A stretch of 64,000 nucleotides of DNA, taken from assembly GCA_937885345.1 (NCBI GenBank), contig CAKZZH010000132.1, forward strand, positions 11,324 to 75,323, read 5' to 3'. Each line of letters begins with the position of its first letter. Position 1 is the first letter of the stretch. This stretch comes from an uncultured Lachnospiraceae bacterium. Its GTDB lineage: Bacteria > Bacillota > Clostridia > Lachnospirales > Lachnospiraceae. Position numbers and translations under genes: made by a program. Below are positions 51,688-59,990 of this stretch, in pieces. Under the pieces are notes generated by a model that saw only the letters and a program-made list of their open reading frames with translations, ran no database searches and was not told the DNA's origin.

Positions 51688-53564
51688 TTCTTGTGCTCAA
51701 TCTTCGTCTTGTACATAAGAATGTCCGACTCTCTGAGCGACTTATCAAATATAAAATCATCCGTCGAAGTCACATAGGTTCCGACACTGACTGACAAAGT
51801 GTACGGAAGGAGCCCTTTATCATTGATATTGTCGAGATATCTGTTGACCGCTTTCTCCATCTGATCCGCTTCCGCCGGATCGTTTATGCAGGCACATACA
51901 ATAAATTCATCACCGCCGAAACGACCGCAGATTTTAGTTCGATATGGAACTGTTTGAATGGCTTCGGAAATATATTTAATAGCAGCATCACCCGAATCAT
52001 GTCCGTAAGTGTCATTAATCTTCTTAAGGCCATCCATATCCACGCTGGCAACAAGCACATAATCGGTCCGCTCGGAATTGATGCCCTCATAAACCATTGA
52101 ATCAAGCGCATCGTAGAAACCGGCTCTGTTAAGAAGACCCGTCGAGTAATCGGTCTTGGCCATTGCATCAAGGCTCTTAACCATGTACTCAAGATTTCTC
52201 ACCAGCCTGTAACTGCCGATGGCTTTGTTGATATTAGTCACAAACTGCTGGACTTTGCAATACGTATCGATCTCGGGTTCGGTGTAAAAACACATATATC
52301 CGATCGGCTTACCGCTAAAGCTCAGCGCAGTAATCACTATCGGTCTCTTGGCAGTGAGCGGCCACTCAAGATGCGGCATAAGTTCCTTCCTCGGTATATC
52401 GAGTGGATATTGGGTAAGGTCCAGGCCTGTCTGGAAAAGCACCTTCATAACATCGTCAAATTTGTCTGTTCTCACGTTCGTCGAAGGATTCACCGTACAA
52501 TCAAAACAATCCTGATTAAGTACGATCGCAGTCTCAAACAAATGCGCCTTCTCAAAATATCTTATAAGCGAAAGGCTTGACTCGCATGTCATAACCTTCT
52601 CGTTAAGGTCATAAAAAGATAACTCGTCCGCTCTGTATTTGCCGAATCTCTCCGTATAATCCTTAACCAGCGAACCTGTATTAATAACCGGATGGCAATC
52701 TTTGCATCCGCAGGAATGATATATATCAAGTTTGTAAGGAATTGGGTATTCCATATCCGTATACTTGTTGTCCATTTTATCGACGATGATCTTCACGATC
52801 TTCCTGGCGAAAGCCTGCATATCACATGACGCAGTGGTTATGGTAGGCATGCTGATCTTGGCTTCAAGAATGCCGTCAAATCCGGTTACCGCAACATCCT
52901 CGGGAACGCGATAACCAAGCTGACCAAGACGGTCTGCGGCGGCGATTGCCATTGTATCGTTGGCGCAGACAACAGCCCTCGGAATCCTTCCGTTTGCATT
53001 CATCCGGTCAATCGCTTCAATCGTAGGTCTCCACCAATAATCGCCGTAAAACAGCATGGATTCGTCAAATTCAATCCCGTTTCTGTCAAGAACCTTTCTG
53101 AATACTTCTATACGTTCTTCGGATTCCGTATTATTGGAGATGCCCGCAATAAAAGCATAATCCCGAATATTGTGGACTTGTATGAGATGCTCCACAACCT
53201 GTTCAAAACCGGACTTATAATCAAAAGATACATTGGTGACACCTTCGATCCTGCCACCGTATGTAACTATCGGCGCATTATTAAGGCGCGCCTGCGCGAC
53301 TATTTTATCAACGACGCTACTGTCTTTGATCGACTCGACAGAGACGATGACTCCGTCTATGATATCGTAGTCTATCAGGTCAAAGACCGCTTTGTCTCCT
53401 TCCTCGGAAATCTTCTTCCAGTACAGATCCGAACAGGTCTGATACACTATGAGCCTGTAATCAAGCTCTGTAAGCGCATCATTAAGTTCGCGTATGATCT
53501 CTATGCTTCGATCATCCGCAACCTTGGTTATGCAAAGTGCAATTATTTTGTGTCCTTGTAGCAT
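51672..53564 (-). CDS. LacI-type sugar-binding domain fused to a diguanylate cyclase
   Basis: 630 residues with no helix-turn-helix and no membrane segment, so cytoplasmic. Residues about 5-280 form a periplasmic-binding-protein-like sensor as in LacI repressors (DIIDGVIVSVESI, IRDYAFIAGISNNTESEERIE, ANDTMAIAAADRLGQLGYRVPEDVAVTGFDGI). A cysteine cluster HSCGCKDCHP follows near residue 290, then a middle region resembling a GAF-like sensor, and a GGDEF domain (about 470-625) with KTDYSTGLLNRAGFYDAL and an intact RFGGDEF. The residues nine to six before GGDEF are not RxxD, so product inhibition is probably lacking. It likely makes c-di-GMP in response to a cytoplasmic sugar. Confidence 0.9.
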   Translation of the reverse strand: MLQGHKIIALCITKVADDRSIEIIRELNDALTELDYRLIVYQTCSDLYWKKISEEGDKAVFDLIDYDIIDGVIVSVESIKDSSVVDKIVAQARLNNAPIVTYGGRIEGVTNVSFDYKSGFEQVVEHLIQVHNIRDYAFIAGISNNTESEERIEVFRKVLDRNGIEFDESMLFYGDYWWRPTIEAIDRMNANGRIPRAVVCANDTMAIAAADRLGQLGYRVPEDVAVTGFDGILEAKISMPTITTASCDMQAFARKIVKIIVDKMDNKYTDMEYPIPYKLDIYHSCGCKDCHPVINTGSLVKDYTERFGKYRADELSFYDLNEKVMTCESSLSLIRYFEKAHLFETAIVLNQDCFDCTVNPSTNVRTDKFDDVMKVLFQTGLDLTQYPLDIPRKELMPHLEWPLTAKRPIVITALSFSGKPIGYMCFYTEPEIDTYCKVQQFVTNINKAIGSYRLVRNLEYMVKSLDAMAKTDYSTGLLNRAGFYDALDSMVYEGINSERTDYVLVASVDMDGLKKINDTYGHDSGDAAIKYISEAIQTVPYRTKICGRFGGDEFIVCACINDPAEADQMEKAVNRYLDNINDKGLLPYTLSVSVGTYVTSTDDFIFDKSLRESDILMYKTKIEHKKNCVN

Positions 53565-53592
53565 CGCAGTTCCCCCTGTCTATGCCGCACTT

Positions 53593-55248
53593 CTAAGCAT
53601 TTCTCTCCATATCGATCCCGGCAATAAGTGTTGGCACAAGTTGCTTCTTACGTGACACGACACCCTCAAGTATATATCTCCCATCAGCATCAGCCGTGCC
53701 GTAACATACCTCAATAAGATCCTTGGCGCCTTCACCGAAATAGAGAAGTTCCGTATCCTGATCAATGATATTCGTAAGCATCACAAATACCATACTCATA
53801 CGCTGCTCATTGATCACAGTTCTTATATAATCATTCAATCCGTCCCTTATTTCATCCAGGATCTCACGGTTGACTGAAGTAACCTGAGATACGCCGAATG
53901 TAATATCTCCGGAGTGGAATTTCTTAAAATCCTGACCGAATATTTCCGGAATGCTCTTATCGTTAAAATTGCTTCCGGCCTTAAACATATTGCTTGCAAG
54001 TGTAATGGGGTCCTCACCTGCAATTGCCGCAAGTTCCTGCGCCGCCTCCATATCAACCTGCGTACAGGTCGGTGAGCGAAACATAAGCGTATCCGAAAGG
54101 ATAGCGGCAAGCATAATGCCCGCAATCTTGGGCTGTATTTCAACATGCTTCTCTTCGAACATTTTATAAACTATAGTACAGGTACTTCCGAGAGGCTGAT
54201 TGCGGAAGAAAACAGGCGTCACCGTCTCAAGACTTCCGAGCCTGTGATGGTCAATGATCTCGAGGATCTCGGCCTCCTCAATGCCTTCAACAGCCTGGGG
54301 CTTCTCATTATGATCGACAAGGATTACCTTTTTCTTGTCGACATTCAGAAGATTTCTTCTGGATATCATTCCGGAATACTGCCCATCCTCATTAACAACA
54401 GGAAAATCACGATGCCTTACTTTACTCATCTCTTCCCTTACATCATCCACATAATCATCGGGGTCAAAGCAGATAAGCTCGTCCTTTCGCATAATGTATT
54501 TTATCGGCATGCTCTGATTGATAAGCCTTGCTACGGTAAAAGTATCGTGCGGCGTGCTTATGATCACGCATTCCCTTGCCTTGGCGGCATTCAGCACCGT
54601 GTCCGAGATCGCGGCATTTGAACAAACGATTATGCATCCTGCATTGATCTCGATCGCTGTCATCTGCGTCTCATACCGGTCGTTCAGGATAACCATATCG
54701 TCAGGGTTAATGTGCTGCTTCATAAGCTCCGGCGTCTCTGCAGCAATAACCACTTTACCCTTGGTAAAATACCCATGTTCATTGCCTGTCACAAGGCTTC
54801 CGTGAAGTGTCTCGATTATGTTCTTGTACTGGGTTCTGGCCGTTGCAAGGATTCCGTTGTCAACAACGTCCATATATGAAGTAGCAATATCACCCGTAAC
54901 CACAAGGCCTTCCAGCCTGCCGTCCTGCTTGACCACAGGAAGAGAAACCACGGACAACTCCTTCATGATCTCCCATGCTTTCTTGATGGAGATATGGCTG
55001 CTTACACCCTTGGTTCTTCGATAGTTTATATCTTTGATCTGCGCACTTACATTGTTTACAAGTTCAGGTTCATCAACGCCAAAATACTCAAGAACATACC
55101 TTGTTTCGCTGTTGATATTACCGGCTCTTTTCGGTATATACTGCGCCGTGTCATCAATCCTGTTCTTAAGATCCGCGTATGCTATAGCCGCGCAGATCGC
55201 ATCAGTGTCTGGATTCTTATGTCCGATTACCAGTACGTTTCTACCCAT
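53593..55248 (-). CDS. ppaC: Manganese-dependent inorganic pyrophosphatase with CBS-DRTGG regulatory insert
   Basis: 551 residues, versus about 310 for the plain enzyme. The DHH phosphoesterase parts are IGHKNPDTDAICAAIAYADL at the N-terminus, VDHNEKPQAVEGIE, IIDHHRLGSLETVTPVFFRNQPLGSTCTIVY, and the C-terminal DHHA2 domain. Between them lie two CBS domains (about 70-130 and 250-310) around a DRTGG domain. This is the nucleotide-regulated family II PPase of clostridia, inhibited by AMP/ADP. It hydrolyses pyrophosphate in the cytoplasm. The ATG overlaps the HIT-gene stop by one base. Confidence 0.95.
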   Translation of the reverse strand: MGRNVLVIGHKNPDTDAICAAIAYADLKNRIDDTAQYIPKRAGNINSETRYVLEYFGVDEPELVNNVSAQIKDINYRRTKGVSSHISIKKAWEIMKELSVVSLPVVKQDGRLEGLVVTGDIATSYMDVVDNGILATARTQYKNIIETLHGSLVTGNEHGYFTKGKVVIAAETPELMKQHINPDDMVILNDRYETQMTAIEINAGCIIVCSNAAISDTVLNAAKARECVIISTPHDTFTVARLINQSMPIKYIMRKDELICFDPDDYVDDVREEMSKVRHRDFPVVNEDGQYSGMISRRNLLNVDKKKVILVDHNEKPQAVEGIEEAEILEIIDHHRLGSLETVTPVFFRNQPLGSTCTIVYKMFEEKHVEIQPKIAGIMLAAILSDTLMFRSPTCTQVDMEAAQELAAIAGEDPITLASNMFKAGSNFNDKSIPEIFGQDFKKFHSGDITFGVSQVTSVNREILDEIRDGLNDYIRTVINEQRMSMVFVMLTNIIDQDTELLYFGEGAKDLIEVCYGTADADGRYILEGVVSRKKQLVPTLIAGIDMERNA

Positions 55249-55664
55249 TACATCTCTCTCGCAATTCTTGCAGCAGTCTCCTTCATATTCTCGGGAGTGT
55301 CCTCACCGGGCTTCCAAAGAGTCATAACTTTGTCATCCTTGAATCTCGGAATAACGTGAATATGCAGATGATATACACTCTGGCCTGCTGCCTCGTTATT
55401 GTTCTGAAGTATATTGATCCCGTCGCAACCGTAAGCCTTGGTAAGCGCATTGCCGACTCTTGCGGCAAGCACCATTGCCTTGCCGAGAACAGCTTCGTCG
55501 CACACCAGAGCATTGTCATAGTGAGCCTTGGGAATAACGAGGCTGTGTCCCTTTGCTGCGGGGCCCGCATCAAGTATCACTTTAAAATCATCATCCTCAT
55601 ACACCGTATTTGTCGGGATGATCCCGTTTGCAAGTTTACAAAAAATACAATCGTCTTTCGTCAT
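55248..55664 (-). CDS. HIT family nucleotide hydrolase
   Basis: 138 residues from the ATG at 55664 (AGGAGG six bases upstream). CIFCKLANGIIPTNTVYEDDDF and VYHLHIHVIPRF contain the zinc-site cysteines and the HxHxH active site. Such proteins remove groups from AMP or cleave dinucleoside polyphosphates. An upstream in-frame extension has no ribosome site and would translate a DNA repeat. It is coupled to ppaC, which suits removal of nucleotide by-products. Confidence 0.95.
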   Translation of the reverse strand: MTKDDCIFCKLANGIIPTNTVYEDDDFKVILDAGPAAKGHSLVIPKAHYDNALVCDEAVLGKAMVLAARVGNALTKAYGCDGINILQNNNEAAGQSVYHLHIHVIPRFKDDKVMTLWKPGEDTPENMKETAARIAREM

Positions 55665-55685
55665 AATTTCCTCCTGATCTTCATC

Positions 55686-55739
55686 TACCCGCACTTTGGG
55701 CCGCCGCCCGGCTACCCGCACTTTGGGCCGCCGCCCGGC
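55686..55739. repeat. 27-bp perfect tandem repeat, GC-rich
   Basis: The 27-base unit that begins TACCCGCACTTTGGG and ends CCCGGC occurs at 55686-55712 and 55713-55739. It fills most of the spacer between the flavodoxin-SCP2 gene and the HIT gene; each unit can fold (GGGCCGCCGCCCGG). Confidence 0.92.
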
Positions 55740-55758
55740 CACGCGGAGTGCCGCCGAT

Positions 55759-56748
55759 TTATGAAAAGCTGAAACTCTCATCAAGCATTCTGATATTGTT
55801 AAGGCTGCCGCGGGCAGTCATTTCTCCTGTCATAAAAGCACGCTGGAAAGTCATGCGTCCCTCGATTATCTCGTCAAGGGAATCACCCGATAATTTGGCG
55901 ATTATCGACGCATCCTCCTTCTGCCCGAAATAGCAGTTAAGAGATTTGTTGTCGATCTCAAGGATGATCGCCTTACCCTTGTTGGAAAGCTGGATCATAT
56001 AAGATGCGGTAAAACCGGCCTTCGGAACATAGTGTTCCTTGAGAGCATTGATATAATGGTCGTCACCCCCCTTGGCCTCATCATCCAACATCGTCTTGTA
56101 TACCGACGCAAGTGCCTCGATATCCTGTTTCTGCTGCTTGACATATTTGTCGTCTGAAGCATATCTCGAAAGCTGCTCCGTCTCCTGAGGGGTAAGATTA
56201 ATGGTATCGCTTACGATATTCTGTTTGATGGCTTTGCAACTTGAAGGAAGAAGAACAAATTTCTGAGAAATGCTTCGATACATTTCCTCGGCTTTCTTCT
56301 CGATGATATCGATATATGTCGCGTTGGTCTCAAGATCAACGGTCTCATCAATGTACCCGCTCAGACCGCTGCAGGCTTTGCCTCCGAGCATCTCCCACGC
56401 ATTCATAAGCTCAAGCGCGCCCTCTTTCTCACCATATGCCCTGGACATAACAACGGGGAACATATATGTGCCGCTGATCTTGGCTTTATCACCGTACTGC
56501 CAGCAGGCATCAAGAAAGAGATGCATATAGCCACCAATTCCGCTCCACTCAACAGTTGAGGCAAGAATAACTCCGTCCGCATCCTTAAGCGTCTGCGGCA
56601 AAGTCATAATATTATTCTTCATATCATGAAGATAATAACGGTTAACCTTAACCCTGAGTTCCCCCAGAACCGCCGTAATTCTCGCAAGTACGGCAAGAGT
56701 AGGATCATCAATAAGTCCTCTTCCACCGTAATATATGTTGATCACCAT
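55759..56748 (-). CDS. Flavodoxin-like NAD(P)H oxidoreductase fused to an SCP2 sterol-carrier domain
   Basis: 329 residues. Residues 1-175 resemble flavodoxin/NADPH-dependent FMN reductase (VINIYYGGRGLIDDPTLAVLARI, ADGVILASTVEWSGIGGYMHLFLD, GTYMFPVVMSRAYGEKEGALELMNAW). Residues about 225-329 resemble an SCP2 lipid-binding domain (SYMIQLSNKGKAIILEIDN, IEGRMTFQRAFMTGEMTARGSLNNIRMLDE). The combination suggests redox chemistry on a hydrophobic ligand; the substrate is unknown. The rhomboid-gene stop lies seven bases inside its start. Confidence 0.82.
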   Translation of the reverse strand: MVINIYYGGRGLIDDPTLAVLARITAVLGELRVKVNRYYLHDMKNNIMTLPQTLKDADGVILASTVEWSGIGGYMHLFLDACWQYGDKAKISGTYMFPVVMSRAYGEKEGALELMNAWEMLGGKACSGLSGYIDETVDLETNATYIDIIEKKAEEMYRSISQKFVLLPSSCKAIKQNIVSDTINLTPQETEQLSRYASDDKYVKQQKQDIEALASVYKTMLDDEAKGGDDHYINALKEHYVPKAGFTASYMIQLSNKGKAIILEIDNKSLNCYFGQKEDASIIAKLSGDSLDEIIEGRMTFQRAFMTGEMTARGSLNNIRMLDESFSFS

Positions 56749-57749
56749 ATTTTATTGCCTCTCTTTCTGCAGAGCAAAAGGCCCAGCACAAAACCGCCGA
56801 TCAGGCCTCCCACATGTGCAACAACATTGATTTCGTTCGAACGCACTCCCTGATATACAGCAAGGAGCACCCATATAATTATCCGGAAAATACGCATCTT
56901 CGGCTTGTCGGGATTAAAGCGATAATCATTGATCATCACCGCGATATAAGCACCGATAACACCGAATACCGCGCCTGAAGCTCCAAGTGCCACAACATTG
57001 TATTTCCCCGCGGCCGCATAGTATGCAAGCGAAGCCACATTCCCTATTATACCACTTAAAACATATATAACCAAATACTTTAATTTGCCCATTCTGCTCT
57101 CGAGATTGTTGCCGCAAAACAGCAGAGTGAGCATATTTCCGCCAAGATGGGCGATGCTTGCATGCATAAAAAGGCTTGTAAAAACAGTGTAGAGCATTTT
57201 ACCGCTTAAGACGGCCCCACTGTACATACCGCCGTGCGTAGCAAGATAAATAAGATTATCGACATCGCCTGTGACTATCTGATAGATAAAGACGATGATA
57301 TTGATCAGGACAAGGCCGTTGGTGACCGTCAGCAGATAATTGTATGACTTCCTCTTAGGGAGTTCTCTGCCCGGCACGATACCGTTGTTCTCAATAAAAG
57401 CCCGGAGCCCAAGATAATCCGCCGGCTGATCCTCGTAGATCAAAAGGCGCTCCTCCAGCCCATCATAGAGCCAGTGATCACAGTCGCCCCGAAGGCGGAT
57501 CCGGGTGGTTTCGATATCCCATGTAAACACAACAAACAGAACCCGCGTGATATTTGAAGATCTAAGCAGGTTCTGTCTGATCGTTTGAAGGAGTATGACA
57601 TCACAATCCGCGTTACGCGAACAGTCGACAATGCCGACGCCATAACCCACATTATTATTGAACGCGCCGTATACGGCGATCCCGTTTTCATCATAGACGC
57701 GCTTAAAACCGCTGTTATTAAGCGCCGCCGCAAGTTCAACTACTCTCAT
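56742..57749 (-). CDS. Rhomboid family intramembrane serine protease with N-terminal domain
   Basis: 335 residues. A soluble N-terminal domain of about 145 residues with no recognised family (beginning MRVVELAAALNNSGFKRVYDENG) precedes six membrane helices. Rhomboid motifs are intact: IAHLGGNMLTLLFCGNNLE on helix 2, GASGAVFGVIGAYIA with the catalytic serine, and NVVAHVGGLIGGFVLG with the catalytic histidine. It cleaves membrane proteins within the bilayer; the substrates are unknown. It ends overlapping the flavodoxin-SCP2 gene start. Confidence 0.9.
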   Translation of the reverse strand: MRVVELAAALNNSGFKRVYDENGIAVYGAFNNNVGYGVGIVDCSRNADCDVILLQTIRQNLLRSSNITRVLFVVFTWDIETTRIRLRGDCDHWLYDGLEERLLIYEDQPADYLGLRAFIENNGIVPGRELPKRKSYNYLLTVTNGLVLINIIVFIYQIVTGDVDNLIYLATHGGMYSGAVLSGKMLYTVFTSLFMHASIAHLGGNMLTLLFCGNNLESRMGKLKYLVIYVLSGIIGNVASLAYYAAAGKYNVVALGASGAVFGVIGAYIAVMINDYRFNPDKPKMRIFRIIIWVLLAVYQGVRSNEINVVAHVGGLIGGFVLGLLLCRKRGNKIW

Positions 57750-57760
57750 TATTTTGCTCC

Positions 57761-58669
57761 CTACTCGGAGATTATACCACCTGCAGGCGCAAAAGTCATC
57801 GTATATGATGCATTAAATTCCTTGCTTTTTTCAAGACAGTTTCCGTATTCTCTGGCACTTACATCGCCCTCATAGTCGACAGCATCCGCCCTTCCGTACC
57901 AAGGCTCTATGCACACAAATGGCGCAACTGTGCCGTCAGCCTTATTCTTCGGCGACCACACGCCGAAGAGCGGAGTCTCAAAATCCACCGTAACATAGGG
58001 CTTTTTATCCGGGGTGCACAGGCTCACGCTATGCACCTGATCGCCCTCGATAATGAGTGCATCTCTCTCAAAGAGATCATCGCTTATCGGCACATATCCG
58101 CCGTCCGTCATAAGAATATTGTCGTAATCCGCCACGCATCCGCCGCTTCCGAGAAGGTTGTAGCGGATCTGCGGCTTACCGTCAAATCTTATATAATAAT
58201 CGCGGCGTTCTCCGGCCGCGGTGCCAAGCGGACATACGAACGCCGGGTGCGCTCCGATCGAGAAGTACAAGGGCTTGGCGCCGGGGTTCATGACTTTCCA
58301 GCTGACCTTAACGCTTCGCCCTGTCAGTTCATAAGAAATCACAAGTTCAAATTCCATCGGATATTTGGAAAGAGTCTCCTCGGAAGACGTGAGCCTGAAG
58401 CTGCATCTGTCGGTGTCTGCCGAAACAACCTCGAATTCGCTGTCTCTTGCAAAGCCGTGCTGACCCATCTCATAGGTTCTTCCCTCATATGTAAAATGTT
58501 TATTCCTGTAGCTTCCGACAACAGGGAAGAGAACGGGCGATGTTCTCGCCCAGAACTCAGGATTCGCACTCCACATATACTCGGTTCCATCGGAATCCTT
58601 TATGCTTTTAATCTCGGCGCCGTGCTCGCTTATCTGCACGGTAAGAACTTCATTTCTTATTGTGATCAT
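57761..58669 (-). CDS. Aldose 1-epimerase family protein (LacX-like)
   Basis: 302 residues with the galactose-mutarotase-like beta-sandwich: VQISEHGAEIKSIKDSDGTEYMW, RTSPVLFPVVGSYRNKHFTYEGRTYEMGQHGFARDSEF (catalytic-site His), SIGAHPAFVCPLG and VCIEPWYGRADA. It interconverts sugar anomers, probably after glycan breakdown or import. The ATG follows GGAGGTACAA, and it is eleven bases before the rhomboid gene. Confidence 0.9.
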   Translation of the reverse strand: MITIRNEVLTVQISEHGAEIKSIKDSDGTEYMWSANPEFWARTSPVLFPVVGSYRNKHFTYEGRTYEMGQHGFARDSEFEVVSADTDRCSFRLTSSEETLSKYPMEFELVISYELTGRSVKVSWKVMNPGAKPLYFSIGAHPAFVCPLGTAAGERRDYYIRFDGKPQIRYNLLGSGGCVADYDNILMTDGGYVPISDDLFERDALIIEGDQVHSVSLCTPDKKPYVTVDFETPLFGVWSPKNKADGTVAPFVCIEPWYGRADAVDYEGDVSAREYGNCLEKSKEFNASYTMTFAPAGGIISE

Positions 58670-58745
58670 TTGTACCTCCGTTTATGCGGGTGCACGCAGC
58701 GGCTCCCGCTCGTTTCGCTTTGCCATGTCAAGGCGGCGCCGCGTT

Positions 58746-59825
58746 CTAAGTCGCAAAATCGACATGCATGATACTTCCGGCACTGCCGTCCTCCATAAGA
58801 TATACACCGCTCTTACGGACGATTGCCTGTGTCGCATTGTCAAATGCATTCTTCTTGCTGAATTCGCTTCTCACGCTTTCAAGATATATTGCACCGAGGC
58901 CTGCGTCTCTGATCGATCCTAGAGACGAGCCCGACCATAGTTTAAGTTTGTCGAACACCGCGTCATTCTCGTCGATCCAGCCGTTGCCATCATCATCGTA
59001 AGCGGCAAGATCGGCAAAGCCGTTACCGGATCTGGTGCCGAACAGTTCCGAGCCGTCATTGATCTTACCGTCGCCGTTAAGATCAAGCGCCAGAAAAGCA
59101 CTGCCCTCTCCGAGCGAGGAAATCTCTTCAACCTTGCCGTCTGCGTCAAGATCGAAAGAGAATTTCTGATCCGTAATATCAAGCGCATTTCCCTTGTAAT
59201 TGATAACAAGCGGATCGCAAAGCATATACTGCTGTTCGCTGTAGCTCTCGTACTTTTCAGTATACGCCCTTGAGAGCTCGATTTCTATCCCAAAATCTAT
59301 TTCTCTTCCGTCCTCTGTGATTATTGTACCCCGGCCGAGAAAATTCGTATTCTCGGTCTCCGTGTATATCTCGCGCGTGGCTTCCTGTTTGATATACCAC
59401 GCACCTGTCGCGACTACGGAGCCGTCCACCGGCCTTCCGTTAAGCATCGCTGTGTGATCGCGTACGGACTGTGGTGTGATTCCGTAACGCTCCTGCAGAA
59501 ATTGTGAAAGCGGATCGAGCTGCACCTTACAGCACTGTTTCCTGTGTTCCAGCATTTCCCTGATCTGCTCGAGCAGTCTCATCCTAAGTTCGAGTAAACT
59601 TGTTGCCACACTGCTCCTTCGGGGTTCATCCTTTGTAACTACCCTGTTTGCTCCTTCCTGTTGCATAACGGCACTCTTAAGCCTGTCAAATGCAGAATCT
59701 CCTTCCTCTGCATCGAGGCTTTGAGCTTCGGATGACAGCCCGCAGTAGCTTACTTTCTCAAGCAGACTGCCCGATACGGCAAGTCTCTTCGAAGCAAGCG
59801 CCACCTCACTGCTTCCGATTTTCAT
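58746..59825 (-). CDS. Calcium-loop (EF-hand/dockerin-like) protein without signal peptide
   Basis: 359 residues. The N-terminus MKIGSSEVALASKR is followed by a helical region and an unusual beta-rich centre. Three DxDxDG-type loops occur: FDLDADGKVEE, LDLNGDGKINDGSELFG and YDDDGNGWIDENDAVF. Each resembles a calcium-binding EF-hand or dockerin loop. The block ELFG-x-GFADLAAYDDDGNGWIDENDAVFDKLKLW is, from memory, widely conserved in hypothetical proteins of motile bacteria. No secretion signal or membrane helix is visible. Function unknown. The ATG follows AGGAGGGATTAA. Confidence 0.75.
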   Translation of the reverse strand: MKIGSSEVALASKRLAVSGSLLEKVSYCGLSSEAQSLDAEEGDSAFDRLKSAVMQQEGANRVVTKDEPRRSSVATSLLELRMRLLEQIREMLEHRKQCCKVQLDPLSQFLQERYGITPQSVRDHTAMLNGRPVDGSVVATGAWYIKQEATREIYTETENTNFLGRGTIITEDGREIDFGIEIELSRAYTEKYESYSEQQYMLCDPLVINYKGNALDITDQKFSFDLDADGKVEEISSLGEGSAFLALDLNGDGKINDGSELFGTRSGNGFADLAAYDDDGNGWIDENDAVFDKLKLWSGSSLGSIRDAGLGAIYLESVRSEFSKKNAFDNATQAIVRKSGVYLMEDGSAGSIMHVDFAT

Positions 59826-59990
59826 TTAATCCCTCCTGTATAATATATTTTAACCGCGCAGCAGGAGCGCCCGCACGGACCAATCCACCATGCGGCCCCT
59901 GTAAAATTTATATCGGACAAAAAGACACTTTATTAAACCACGTAATAGTTATATAATCGTATTTATATAAAATACAACTTGGAGCAGCTC

